From: Anaerotruncus rubiinfantis
Lineage (GTDB): Bacteria > Bacillota > Clostridia > Oscillospirales > Ruminococcaceae
NCBI RefSeq assembly: GCF_900078395.1
Contig: NZ_FKLA01000009.1
Coordinates: forward strand, 409,305-473,304
Direction of reading: 5' to 3'
Length of the DNA: 64,000 nucleotides
The translations under genes were made by a program, and so were the position numbers. The notes beneath the pieces are model-generated. The model worked only from the letters and a program-made list of their open reading frames with translations. It was not told where the DNA came from and did no database searches. Numbering within the stretch: position 1 is the stretch's first letter; the number at the start of each line of letters is the position of its first letter. Below are positions 44,407 through 52,968 of the stretch, piece by piece.

Positions 44407-45687
44407 ATGGTTGTGGTACTGGGATTTATCCTGATGATTATTCTGGGTGTGCCGGTCGGTTTCTCGATGGTTCTTTCGGCTTTTTTCTATGTCGTCCTCA
44501 CCGGATCGGTTTCGCTCACCTTTATCCCGCAGGCAATGATCAGCGGCGTTTCCTCCTATACGATGCTGGCGATTCCGTTTTTCATGCTCGTGGGTGAGCT
44601 GATGAACAGCAGCGGCATCACAAAACGTATCTTCCATTTTGCAAACTGCTGCGTCGGCCACATCACCGGCGGCCTCGGCCACGTCAACATCCTTTCGAGC
44701 ATGCTCTTCGCGGGGATGTCCGGCGCGGCGGTTGCCGACTGCGCGGGGCTGGGCGCGATTGAAATCAAGGCGATGACCGAGGAAGGCTTTGACGTCGATT
44801 TTTCGGTCGGCGTCACAGCGGCCTCGTCGATCATCGGCCCAATCATCCCGCCCAGCAGCCCGATGGTCATGTTCGGCATCGCGGCGGGTGTCTCGATCGG
44901 CTCGCTTTTCATGGGAGGCATCACGGTTGGCGTCATCATGGGGCTATTCATGATGATCACCGTATATATCATTTCCAAAAAACGCAAATATCCGAAACAT
45001 CCGCGCGCAAAGTTTGGGGAGATTTCCAAGGCGTTCTTTTCGGCGCTGCCGGCGCTGCTTTCCCCGATCATCCTCGTGGGCGGCATCCTTTCCGGTTTCT
45101 TCACACCGACCGAAGCGGCGGCTGTGGCCGTGTTCTATTCCCTGTTTGTCGGCGTGTTCATCTACCGGGAGCTCAAATTTGACGACATCCTGCGCGTGCT
45201 GGTCATCGGCATTGAGAACCTCGGGCTGGTCATGCTGCTGATGTCCTCCGGCAAGGTATTCGCATGGGTGCTTGGCATGGAGAAAATCGCCGAACGCGCG
45301 ACTGAGATGCTCTTCAGCATCACCAGCAGTCCGGCGGTGATTATCCTGCTGATCAACCTGCTGCTGCTCTTCATGGGGACTTTTATGGAAACCAATGCGA
45401 GCATCCTCATTTTAACGCCAATTTTAATGCCGATTGTCCAACAAATTGGCATGCATCCGATCCAGTTTGGTGTTATAATGATATTTGCCCTGATGATCGG
45501 GCTTCTGACCCCGCCGATGGCGATCTGCCTGTTCATCACATCAAAGCTGGGAGGGATCTCGTTCCAGCGGGCTTTCAAAGCGGTCACGCCATATTATGTG
45601 GGGCTGCTGGCCGTTCTTGCGCTGATCAATATTTTCCCACAGATAATTCTCACAGTACCGAAACTCTTGTTGGGCAATTCGTTTTAG
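44407..45687 (+). CDS. TRAP transporter large permease, DctM family
   Basis: A 426-residue polytopic protein. Landmarks are TMLAIPFFMLVGELMNSSGIT, FAGMSGAAVADCAGLG, IIPPSSPMVMFG, FFTPTEAAAVAVFY and GLLTPPMAICLF. It starts three bases after the dctQ stop. A GntR gene follows 10 bases later and is co-transcribed. Confidence 0.93.
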   Translation: MVVVLGFILMIILGVPVGFSMVLSAFFYVVLTGSVSLTFIPQAMISGVSSYTMLAIPFFMLVGELMNSSGITKRIFHFANCCVGHITGGLGHVNILSSMLFAGMSGAAVADCAGLGAIEIKAMTEEGFDVDFSVGVTAASSIIGPIIPPSSPMVMFGIAAGVSIGSLFMGGITVGVIMGLFMMITVYIISKKRKYPKHPRAKFGEISKAFFSALPALLSPIILVGGILSGFFTPTEAAAVAVFYSLFVGVFIYRELKFDDILRVLVIGIENLGLVMLLMSSGKVFAWVLGMEKIAERATEMLFSITSSPAVIILLINLLLLFMGTFMETNASILILTPILMPIVQQIGMHPIQFGVIMIFALMIGLLTPPMAICLFITSKLGGISFQRAFKAVTPYYVGLLAVLALINIFPQIILTVPKLLLGNSF

Positions 45688-45697
45688 GTGGTAGTTT

Positions 45698-46396
45698 ATG
45701 GAACCGATTCAAAAGAAATCCACAGTTGACCTTGCGGTGGAAAAGCTGATTGAATATGTGCAGGGCGGCAATATCGAGGTGGGGGAAAAGCTGCCGGCCG
45801 AGGTGGCGCTCTGCAAAGAACTGAATATCAGCCGCACAACTGTGCGGGAAGCTTACCGTGTCCTGCAGTCACAGGGATACCTGGATATACAAACCGGGAA
45901 GGGTGCTTTTGTCAAAAGCAAGGAACGGGATTTTGTCCAGGAAGCGACCAACTGGATTTCCTCACACAAGGTTCAGATGAGCGACTATCTGTTTGTGCGC
46001 ATGGCGCTCGATCCCCTGGCGGCCCGCCTGGCGGCAGAAAATGCGACCGAACAGGATATTGACGACCTATGTGCAATTCATAAAGCGTTCGTGGAGGCAG
46101 TCCACCGCAGGGATAACGAAACGCTGGAACTGCTGGATGCCAAATTTCACGAACGGATCGCGCGGGTGACCCACAATGACCTGTTGCTGTCGCTTGTGCG
46201 CATCACAAACCACTATTTCAAGCTTCTGCGCCAGACCAGTTTCCGCTTTGAAGCCCATGCGGAGCATGCGCTCATGCCGCATGAGCAGATCCTGGAGGCC
46301 ATTGCGGGAAATCATCCGGAGGATGCAGCAAAGGCAAGTACGGAACATATGCTTGCTGCGTTCCAGGATCTTTGCGGCTGGCAGCCGGAAATCTGA
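45698..46396 (+). CDS. GntR-family (FadR subfamily) transcriptional regulator
   Basis: A 232-residue regulator. The winged helix is readable as EVALCKELNISRTTVREAYR, preceded by a two-strand VGEKLPAE region typical of FadR/GntR. The C-terminal FCD domain has DAKFHERIARVTHND with the expected ligand histidines. The gene is the last of the TRAP operon. A candidate operator lies at the operon promoter (42677). It may sense the imported compound or its phosphorylated product. Confidence 0.87.
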   Translation: MEPIQKKSTVDLAVEKLIEYVQGGNIEVGEKLPAEVALCKELNISRTTVREAYRVLQSQGYLDIQTGKGAFVKSKERDFVQEATNWISSHKVQMSDYLFVRMALDPLAARLAAENATEQDIDDLCAIHKAFVEAVHRRDNETLELLDAKFHERIARVTHNDLLLSLVRITNHYFKLLRQTSFRFEAHAEHALMPHEQILEAIAGNHPEDAAKASTEHMLAAFQDLCGWQPEI

Positions 46397-46417
46397 ATGA
46401 TCTTTTCATAGTACGGG

Positions 46418-46452
46418 AAAAGCAGCCGCGGATTCCGCGCGGCTGCTTTTTT
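46418..46452 (+). terminator. Rho-independent terminator or attenuator
   Basis: AAAAGCAGCCGCG and CGCGCGGCTGCTTTT are separated by a short loop and followed by T. It lies between the GntR gene and the split transketolase genes, which start 24 bases on. The two could be separate or attenuated transcripts. Confidence 0.8.
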
Positions 46453-46475
46453 CTGAAAAAATGGAGGAAAACCTG

Positions 46476-47288
46476 ATGAATATACAAGCGCTCGAGGAAA
46501 AATGCCGGCTTCTGCGCCGGGATATCCTGACGATGGTGGGCAATGCCGCCAGCGGTCATCCGGGCGGTTCGCTTTCCGCCGTGGAATTGATGGCGGGCGT
46601 TTATTACACCCAGATGCGGTTTGATCCGAAAAATCCAAAGGATCCCTGCCGGGATCGTTTCGTTCTGAGCAAGGGACATGCAGCCCCCTGTTATTATGCG
46701 GTTCTTGCGGATCTCGGCTTTTTTGATAAAGCAGAATTTCAAAATTTCCGCCAGTTGCACAGTATCCTGCAGGGACATCCGGATACCAAAAAAGTCCCGG
46801 GCGTCGACGCTTCGACCGGTTCGCTTGGCCAGGGAATTTCCATCGCGGTGGGGATGGCGCTCGGTGCGAAACTGCAGAAGAACGGTGTTAGAGTCTATAC
46901 GCTGCTTGGCGACGGCGAACTGCAGGAAGGCCAGGTCTGGGAGGCCTGCATGGCGGCCGCCAATTACCGCCTGGACAATCTGACCATACTAATCGACAAC
47001 AACGGCCTGCAGATCGACGGCAGAAACGAGGAAGTCATGTCGCTGGGCGACCTGCACGCAAAATTTACCGCTTTCGGGTTTGATGTGATTGAACTGCCGG
47101 ACGGCAACGATATCCGCCAGGTGGCCGCTGCGCTGGAAGTGCCGGCAATGCCGGGCAGGCCGAAATGTATCCTTGCCCACACGGTCAAGGGCAAGGGGGT
47201 TTCCTTTATGGAAAACGGTGTCGGCTGGCATGGCAAAGCGCCTGATTTGGAAGAACTCGAACGGGCGCTCCGGGAACTGGAGGGATAA
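46476..47288 (+). CDS. Transketolase, N-terminal (TPP-binding) subunit
   Basis: A 270-residue protein that is the N-terminal half of a split transketolase. The TPP/Mg motif is LLGDGELQEGQVWEA, with the Asp and later Asn as metal ligands (LTILIDNNGLQIDG), and GHPGGSLS and LSKGHAAPCYY are conserved early motifs. It needs the C-terminal partner encoded next to be active. ATG 46476 has GGAGG upstream. Split transketolases are common in Firmicutes. The location beside a TRAP/GntR operon suggests a sugar or sugar-acid catabolic role rather than housekeeping pentose phosphate metabolism. Confidence 0.92.
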   Translation: MNIQALEEKCRLLRRDILTMVGNAASGHPGGSLSAVELMAGVYYTQMRFDPKNPKDPCRDRFVLSKGHAAPCYYAVLADLGFFDKAEFQNFRQLHSILQGHPDTKKVPGVDASTGSLGQGISIAVGMALGAKLQKNGVRVYTLLGDGELQEGQVWEACMAAANYRLDNLTILIDNNGLQIDGRNEEVMSLGDLHAKFTAFGFDVIELPDGNDIRQVAAALEVPAMPGRPKCILAHTVKGKGVSFMENGVGWHGKAPDLEELERALRELEG

Positions 47289-47292
47289 GAAG

Positions 47293-48219
47293 ATGAGTGA
47301 ATTGAAAGCAATCCGCGCCGCGTACGGCGAAGCGCTGGCCGAGCTGGGCGGCCGGGACGAGCGGGTGGTCGCGCTCGACGCAGATCTTGCGCACGCCACC
47401 TATACCTGTTATTTTGCTGAAAAATATCCGGAACGTTTTTTTAATGCGGGAATCGCCGAGGCCAACATGGTTTCGATGAGCGCCGGCCTTTCCGCAATGG
47501 GGTATATCCCTTTTTGCAGCACCTTTGCGGTATTCGGAGCTGGCCGAGCCTATGAACAGGTCCGCAATAGCGTCGCTTATCCGCATTTCAACGTCAAGCT
47601 TGCGATGACCCACGCGGGCATCACGCTCGGGGAGGACGGCGGCAGCCATCAGGCCATCGAGGATATCGCGCTTATGCGGGTGATCCCCGGCATGACGGTT
47701 GTGGTCCCGTGCGATGCCGGCGAAGCCCGCCGCGCCACCTTTGCCGCCGCCCAAATGAACGGGCCGGTCTATCTGCGCCTTGCCCGCACGCCAAGCCACG
47801 TTTTTGAAGAAGAGATGCCTTTTACCCTCGGCAAGGCGAATGTTCTGCGGGAGGGAAGCGATGTGGTCCTGTTTGCCTGCGGAATCATGGTAAAGACCGC
47901 GCTCGACTGCGCGCGGATGCTGGCGCAGGAAAATATTTCGGCAGCGGTGATAAACATGCATACCATCAAGCCGATTGACCGTGAATGCGTACTCAAATAT
48001 GCCGGAACCTGTAAAAGGGTTGTCACCATTGAGGAGCACAGTGTCATTGGCGGGCTTGGTGACGCGGTTGCCGATGTGCTGATCGGTACCGGGGACTACA
48101 AATTCCGGAAGATCGGTGTGCAGGACCGCTTTGGGCAGTCCGGAAAGCCTGCCGATCTCCTGGCGGAATACGGGCTGGATGTCCCGGGCGTCCTGCGGCA
48201 GATCCGCAGCTGTTTCTGA
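47293..48219 (+). CDS. Transketolase, C-terminal subunit
   Basis: A 308-residue partner of the preceding subunit. It carries the pyrimidine-binding region (RFFNAGIAEANMVSMSAGLS, with the catalytic Glu) and the C-terminal domain (EEHSVIGGLGDAV). It starts five bases after the N-subunit stop, and the two form an obligate pair. A hairpin lies just downstream. Confidence 0.92.
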   Translation: MSELKAIRAAYGEALAELGGRDERVVALDADLAHATYTCYFAEKYPERFFNAGIAEANMVSMSAGLSAMGYIPFCSTFAVFGAGRAYEQVRNSVAYPHFNVKLAMTHAGITLGEDGGSHQAIEDIALMRVIPGMTVVVPCDAGEARRATFAAAQMNGPVYLRLARTPSHVFEEEMPFTLGKANVLREGSDVVLFACGIMVKTALDCARMLAQENISAAVINMHTIKPIDRECVLKYAGTCKRVVTIEEHSVIGGLGDAVADVLIGTGDYKFRKIGVQDRFGQSGKPADLLAEYGLDVPGVLRQIRSCF

Positions 48220-48234
48220 CGGTTGTTCCGGCTT

Positions 48235-48288
48235 CCGATCCATCCGCCGCCGGCCTGTGGCTTGGTTCCGGGCGGCGGATGGGATCGG
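48235..48288 (+). other. Hairpin after the transketolase pair
   Basis: CCGATCC plus ATCCGCCGCC pairs with GGCGGCGGAT plus GGATCGG, leaving a small bulge. No T-run follows, so it is more likely a 3' stability structure than a simple terminator. Confidence 0.5.
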
Positions 48289-48328
48289 GGAAGGAAGTGC
48301 GCGGATAAAATTGTTTATATTTCACAAG

Positions 48329-48357
48329 TTGACATTACAACTGTTGTGTGATATACT
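48329..48357 (+). promoter_or_regulatory. Strong sigma-A promoter of the cold-shock operon
   Basis: A consensus -35 box TTGACA (48329-48334) and TATACT (48352-48357) are spaced by exactly 17 bases. Transcription would start near 48364 and give a leader of about 120 bases before the cold-shock gene. Confidence 0.8.
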
Positions 48358-48388
48358 AAACATGTATTCTAAATATTTGCATTGTCTC

Positions 48389-48444
48389 ACATGTTTTTGT
48401 AAGCATTCAATTATTTGAAGGTTTACAAAAACATGTGTTTTTTT
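48389..48444 (+). promoter_or_regulatory. Leader hairpin with T-tract in the cold-shock mRNA
   Basis: A 14-bp perfect stem (ACATGTTTTTGTAA with TTACAAAAACATGT) has a 20-base loop and is followed by seven T. It lies within the long 5' leader. It could terminate transcription at normal temperature and be read through or refolded in the cold. Confidence 0.65.
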
Positions 48445-48487
48445 GTAAGTTTGCGGGTACGAATAATAATTTTTGGAGGTACCAATT

Positions 48488-48700
48488 ATGAATAACGGTA
48501 CAGTAAAATGGTTCAATGCTGACAAGGGTTTCGGCTTTATCAGCAACGACAATGGTGGCGAGGATGTCTTCGTTCACTTCTCCGCCATCCTGAGCGACGG
48601 CTACAAATCCCTCAATGAAGGCGATAAGGTGACTTTTGACACCGAGCAGGACCCTAAGAACAGCCGCAAGCTGCGCGCTGTCAATGTCAAGGTGGCCTAA
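48488..48700 (+). CDS. Cold-shock protein, CspA/CspB family
   Basis: A 70-residue single cold-shock domain. Both RNA-binding motifs are present: KGFGFISND (RNP1) and VFVHFSAI (RNP2). Start ATG 48488 follows GGAGG; the in-frame ATG at 48473 lacks a good site. It binds single-stranded RNA or DNA and prevents secondary structure. A DEAD-box helicase gene follows, as is common in cold-inducible units. Confidence 0.95.
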   Translation: MNNGTVKWFNADKGFGFISNDNGGEDVFVHFSAILSDGYKSLNEGDKVTFDTEQDPKNSRKLRAVNVKVA

Positions 48701-48710
48701 GACATGCCGG

Positions 48711-48744
48711 AGCCGCCCGCCCCGTAAAGGGCCGGCGGCTTTTT
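48711..48744 (+). terminator. Terminator after the cold-shock gene
   Basis: AGCCGCC pairs with GGCGGCT, with CCC and GGG inside, followed by TTTT. It lies 32 bases before the helicase gene, so the helicase is probably only partly co-transcribed. Confidence 0.7.
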
Positions 48745-48775
48745 CGCGCTTATCAACACAAGAAAGGGATTGTGA

Positions 48776-49987
48776 ATGAACGATCAATTTATCAAATTTG
48801 GCTTGAGCCCGGAATTGAATAAGGGCTTGGACAAAATGGGCTTCCAGACCCCTACCCAGGTCCAGGAGGCCGCTATACTGCCAATGCTGGATGGCCAGGA
48901 TCTGCTGGTTCAGGCTCCCACCGGCACCGGCAAGACCTGCGCTTTCGGCATCCCAGCTGTGGAGATGGCTAAGCCGGGCGTACACTATGTGCAGACCGTG
49001 ATCCTGTGCCCTACGCGGGAACTGGCGGTGCAGACCGCGACCGTCCTGAAATCCCTTGCCGCCTATAAGCCGGGCGTAAGGATCCAGGCGGTTTATGGCG
49101 GTGAGCCCATTGGACGGCAGATTTCAGATTTGCGCCGCAAGCCGCAAATCCTCGTGGCGACGCCCGGAAGGCTCATGGACCATATGAGCCGCCGCACGGT
49201 CCGATTGGAGACGGTTTCCCAGATCGTGCTGGATGAGGCGGACAGGATGCTGGATATGGGCTTCCGGGACGATATCAAGGAAATTCTGCGAAATGTCCCA
49301 GAAGAGCGGCAGACAGTTCTGTTTTCCGCAACACTTTCCGCGGACATCCGGCAGATCGCGTCCCAGCACCAGCGGGACGCCCGGAAAATTGAAATTCAGG
49401 AAACGGGGAAATCGGTTGACCGGGTGGAACAGTATTACAGCCAGATGCCGTCAAAAGAAAAGACCCCCGCGTTGCTCGGCCTGCTGGAGGAGAAGAAGTT
49501 TGGCCTTTCCCTGGTGTTTGTGGCTACAAAGTCTATGGCTGACAGGCTGTCCGCGCAGCTCAATGAAAAGGGGATCAAAGCGGATGCCCTGCATGGGGAT
49601 CTGCGCCAAAGCCAGCGGAATATGGTTATGAAGCGGTATCGCAGTGGGCAGATCCGTGTGCTGGTCGCCACCGATGTGGCTGCCAGAGGCATCGATGTCC
49701 AGAATATTGACGCTGTTATCAACTATGACATTCCCGGAGATGCAGACAGCTATGTCCATCGCATCGGACGGACCGGGCGGGCAGGGCAAACCGGCAGCGC
49801 CTACACGTTCGTATCCCGGCAGGAATATGGCAAGCTGAAGAGCTTTATGGATCTGACCCAGGCAAAGATGCGCAAATTGATGCTCGGGGAATGGACACAA
49901 CCGGCTGCAAAGGCTCCGGTCTCCCACCGGAATCAGAACAGCAAGCCGGCATTTCGTGGAAAATCGGCACAGATGCGTATCGCATAG
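48776..49987 (+). CDS. DEAD-box ATP-dependent RNA helicase (DeaD/RhlE-like)
   Basis: A 403-residue helicase. Motifs in order: the Q-motif region (FQTPTQVQEAAI), Walker A APTGTGKT, PTRELA, DEAD as VLDEADRMLDMG, SAT as LFSATLS, VFVATKS, and the C-terminal motifs ATDVAARGIDV and HRIGRTGR. A short basic tail follows. It resolves RNA structure, especially in the cold. Its position after a cold-shock gene supports this. Confidence 0.95.
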   Translation: MNDQFIKFGLSPELNKGLDKMGFQTPTQVQEAAILPMLDGQDLLVQAPTGTGKTCAFGIPAVEMAKPGVHYVQTVILCPTRELAVQTATVLKSLAAYKPGVRIQAVYGGEPIGRQISDLRRKPQILVATPGRLMDHMSRRTVRLETVSQIVLDEADRMLDMGFRDDIKEILRNVPEERQTVLFSATLSADIRQIASQHQRDARKIEIQETGKSVDRVEQYYSQMPSKEKTPALLGLLEEKKFGLSLVFVATKSMADRLSAQLNEKGIKADALHGDLRQSQRNMVMKRYRSGQIRVLVATDVAARGIDVQNIDAVINYDIPGDADSYVHRIGRTGRAGQTGSAYTFVSRQEYGKLKSFMDLTQAKMRKLMLGEWTQPAAKAPVSHRNQNSKPAFRGKSAQMRIA

Positions 49988-49998
49988 AAAATTTTGTA

Positions 49999-50036
49999 AG
50001 GGAACAGGGCACCTGAGGGCGCCCTGTTCCCTTTTT
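49999..50036 (+). terminator. Rho-independent terminator of the helicase gene
   Basis: GGGAACAGGGC pairs with GCCCTGTTCCC, followed by TTTTT. Confidence 0.9.
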
Positions 50037-50158
50037 CAAACCCTAAATATGAGTACCCGCCTCCTATATTTTGGGGGAGGAGGGACTGTAAAAATAGACA
50101 GCCGAAGGGGCAAAAAATCGCTCTTTTTTACGAAACTTCAGATTTTGCCAAAAAAGGC

Positions 50159-50186
50159 TTGCATTTTTCATAGGGTATGCTATTCT
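50159..50186 (+). promoter_or_regulatory. Promoter of the GntR/RraA/TRAP operon
   Basis: TTGCAT (50159-50164) and TATTCT (50181-50186) are spaced by 16 bases. The adjoining palindrome supports its identity. The rest of 50037-50353 carries no visible gene. Confidence 0.5.
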
Positions 50187-50198
50187 ATAAGCAAGCAG

Positions 50199-50212
50199 TT
50201 TGGTATACCAAA
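50199..50212. promoter_or_regulatory. Candidate GntR operator, TTTGGTATACCAAA
   Basis: A perfect 14-base palindrome, with TGGTATACCA as core, matching the GntR/FCD operator style. It lies about 6 bases downstream of the predicted transcription start and would block initiation or early elongation. It is about 140 bases upstream of a GntR gene. Confidence 0.65.
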
Positions 50213-50353
50213 TACCGAATGCCGTTGTTGGGAGCTGTTATCATAAATTCCACGCTGTGCAAAAAAGCCCGGTCGCATTGCGTCCGGCCATATAAATCCA
50301 GCGCTGTGTCCTTTGGGCTTGGCGTGTAATCAATATAAAGTGGGAGCAGACTT

Positions 50354-51016
50354 ATGAATTTTGAAACAAATGTGCCGTATATCCAGAAAGTTTACAGCAC
50401 GCTGAAACGTGCGATCGTTTTGAACGAACTGAAACAGGGACAGGTTCTGAATGAACGCGATCTGAGTGAAGAACTCAATATCAGCCGTACACCGTTGCGC
50501 GACGGTCTTAACCTTCTGGAAAACGAAGGCTGGATCGAAAAACGCGGAAAGAGCCGTATCGTTTCAGTGCTGACCTGGCGGGACATAGAAGAAATTTATG
50601 AGTTGCGCGTGCTTAATGAATGCTATGCGGTGCGCAAGGTCGTGCAGAATCTCACCCCGGAAGGTTCGGCGCATCTGTTGCGGATGCTTGAGCGGATGAG
50701 GGCAGAGTTTCAGGAAAACCGGGATCGGATTACCTTTCTAGAGGCAGATCAGTTATGGCACCAAACCCTGGATGAGTTCTGTGGAAATTCACGGCTGGAC
50801 TCGATCCTGCATGGTATCTATGAGCAATTTGTACGTATCAGCTTTATCACAAATAAGAAAAACAACCTGCGGATTGAAGAGGCCATGGAGGAACATGCTG
50901 CCATCTATCAGGCCATTCTGGATAAAAAACCTGATGAGGCAGCAGCCGCTAGCGAGCGCCATATCGCCGCATGGTTCCACAGTTTGAAAGAAAACTGGGA
51001 GGAGAAAAATGAATGA
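50354..51016 (+). CDS. GntR-family (FCD subfamily) transcriptional regulator
   Basis: A 220-residue regulator. The winged helix reads NERDLSEELNISRTPLRDGL. In the FCD domain, EADQLWHQTLDE carries the metal-binding His region. Start ATG 50354 is near GGGAG. It overlaps the RraA-like gene by eight bases and probably controls the whole RraA/TRAP/amidohydrolase operon through the palindrome at 50199. Confidence 0.88.
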   Translation: MNFETNVPYIQKVYSTLKRAIVLNELKQGQVLNERDLSEELNISRTPLRDGLNLLENEGWIEKRGKSRIVSVLTWRDIEEIYELRVLNECYAVRKVVQNLTPEGSAHLLRMLERMRAEFQENRDRITFLEADQLWHQTLDEFCGNSRLDSILHGIYEQFVRISFITNKKNNLRIEEAMEEHAAIYQAILDKKPDEAAAASERHIAAWFHSLKENWEEKNE

Positions 51017-51653
51017 ATCCCGATACACGGAAAAGGATCTGAAACTTCTCGACATACTGTCCAGTTTCACTTCTGCAACCATCTACGAAGCGCTTGGCCA
51101 GACCGGCGCCTTCTCCAGTGTGATCAAACCGATCGATCCATCCTCTAAAGCTTGTGGTTTTGCCTATACGGTACAGGGAAAACCCGCGGATAATCTCGCC
51201 TTGCATCATGCCATCTACCGAGCACAGAGCTGCGAAGTGATTGTTGCATCGGTGCGCGGCTATACAGAATCCGGTTACTGGGGGGATGTGATGACCTGTG
51301 CCGCGCGCTGCCGCGGCCTACGCGGCCTGATTTTTGATGGAGCGGTTCGTGACACCGCTGAAATCATTTCGTCAGGCTTCCCGGTTTTTTGTCAAGGCAC
51401 CTGTATCAAATGTACCGAAAAGTCCTATCCCGGGGCTTACGGTGTTCCTATCGTCGTCGGCGGTGTCCGGGTTGAACCGGGCGATCTTATCTTTGGCGAC
51501 CGGGATGGTGTGGTTGTGGTTCCGCGCGCCCGCTTGGAAGAAATCGTGCCGCTTGTCACCGCCCGTATAGAAAAGGAGGCCGTCATTGAAGAACGGCTGA
51601 AAAAGGGCGAAAGCACAATTGACATTTATCATCTGATGAAAACAGATTCCTAA
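51009..51653 (+). CDS. RraA-like aldolase/decarboxylase family protein
   Basis: A 214-residue protein of the RraA/4-hydroxy-4-methyl-2-oxoglutarate aldolase (HMG/CHA aldolase) family. Conserved stretches are the first helix region TSATIYEAL, AACRGLRG-like CAARCRGLRGLIFDGAVRDT with the Arg-Asp pair that binds pyruvate and metal, and GDLIFGDRDGVVVVPR. These enzymes often split 4-carboxy-4-hydroxy-2-oxoadipate-like acids into pyruvate. The start at ATG 51009 overlaps the GntR stop. In this operon it may break down a keto acid derived from the TRAP substrate. Confidence 0.83.
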   Translation: MNESRYTEKDLKLLDILSSFTSATIYEALGQTGAFSSVIKPIDPSSKACGFAYTVQGKPADNLALHHAIYRAQSCEVIVASVRGYTESGYWGDVMTCAARCRGLRGLIFDGAVRDTAEIISSGFPVFCQGTCIKCTEKSYPGAYGVPIVVGGVRVEPGDLIFGDRDGVVVVPRARLEEIVPLVTARIEKEAVIEERLKKGESTIDIYHLMKTDS

Positions 51654-51800
51654 CAACAATTATTTTATGGAAAGGAGCGGATGCCCAGGGGCCCCCCACC
51701 CTGCGTGGATTTCCGCCGCCGCTCCCTGCGGCGGGACACTGTGAAAGCCTTCCAACAACGCAAAAGACAAATCGCTTTCGGATAGTGAAAGGAGCTTTTT

Positions 51801-52886
51801 ATGAAGAATTTTACTCAGATGTCCTGCGCGGTTCTTTTGATCGCGATTCTTGTTTTGACCGGCTGCTCCGGTGGCAACGCTTCCTCCAGTACGCTTCCAG
51901 CTTCCCCAGCCCCGTCTTCTAGCGCTTCGGAGTCTGTGTCCGACGCGCCGAAAGGCGCGGAATTCAACCTGCGTATCGGCCTCAACGGTTCTGAGGAGCA
52001 TGTATTTGTGCAGGGTGTGCGCATGATTGAGAAAAAAATTGAAGAAAAAAGCAATGGTCGGATCCAAGTGGAGGTTTTTCCCAATAGCGTACTCGGCGCG
52101 GAGCGGGAAATGATCGAACAAACCATCATGGGCAGCATTGAGATGGCGGTTGTCGCAGCAGACGGCGCGACTCCGGCATGGGTGCCGGACACCCAGATAT
52201 TTACGGTGCCCTACCTGTTTACATCGATCGAAGAGGCGCGTAATGCCGCCGATAACTTCCTGCTTGATTACCTTGAGCCTGGCTTTGAATCGGAAGGGCT
52301 ACGCAATTTCGGCTTTTTTGAACTGGGATTCCGGCATTTCACCAACAACAAGCGTGCCATCTCCAAAGCGGAGGATATGAAGGGCCTTGTTATCCGTGTG
52401 CAGGAGTCCCCCGCTTGGCAGACGCTGATGGAACGGCTTGGCTCCACCCCGACCCCGCTGGCAGTCAATGAGCTGTATGGTGCTTTGCAGCAAGGCGTTG
52501 TGGACGGACAGGAAAATCCCCTGAGCACGATCGTCGCACAGAAATTCTATGAGGTTCAGAAGCACCTCGTTCTTGACGGCCATACCTACTGCGCCGGTGC
52601 GATTCTGATGAATCTCAATTTCTATAATGGGCTTTCAGATGCTGATAAAGAGCTGATTACAAGCTGTATTGATGAAGCAATCGCCGAGCAGCGCGGCCTC
52701 GTTGAGCAGAAGGACGCGGAATATTTGCAGATTTGTAAGGACAACGGTATGGAGATTGTCGAAAATCCGGATCTCGACAGCTTCAAGGCTGCGACGGCGA
52801 ACTTCGGCGAAACCGAAGCGGTCAAGGCGCTTTTTGACACCTCGCTGATCGGGAAAGTCCAGGAATTCCTTGCGGCAAATTCATAA
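51801..52886 (+). CDS. TRAP transporter solute-binding protein, DctP family
   Basis: A 361-residue lipoprotein with lipobox VLTGC and a Ser/Pro linker. The mature part starts EFNLRIGLNGSEEHVFVQGV, then KSNGRIQVEVFP, the VPYLF segment, MKGLVIRVQESP and LYGALQQGVVDGQENPLSTI. Start ATG 51801 follows AAAGGAG. It is followed, after a hairpin, by dctQ and dctM. Confidence 0.92.
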   Translation: MKNFTQMSCAVLLIAILVLTGCSGGNASSSTLPASPAPSSSASESVSDAPKGAEFNLRIGLNGSEEHVFVQGVRMIEKKIEEKSNGRIQVEVFPNSVLGAEREMIEQTIMGSIEMAVVAADGATPAWVPDTQIFTVPYLFTSIEEARNAADNFLLDYLEPGFESEGLRNFGFFELGFRHFTNNKRAISKAEDMKGLVIRVQESPAWQTLMERLGSTPTPLAVNELYGALQQGVVDGQENPLSTIVAQKFYEVQKHLVLDGHTYCAGAILMNLNFYNGLSDADKELITSCIDEAIAEQRGLVEQKDAEYLQICKDNGMEIVENPDLDSFKAATANFGETEAVKALFDTSLIGKVQEFLAANS

Positions 52887-52901
52887 ATTACAGGAGCGTT
52901 T

Positions 52902-52933
52902 CGTCCTTCCACTCTTCCAAGGCTGGAAGGACG
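52902..52933 (+). other. Hairpin between TRAP binding-protein and dctQ genes
   Basis: CGTCCTTCCA pairs with TGGAAGGACG, with a 12-base interior. No T-run follows. It is the third hairpin of this kind in the window. Confidence 0.55.
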
Positions 52934-52968
52934 TTCTGTTTCCCGGCTGTTTTTAGGAGCGTAAGAAT

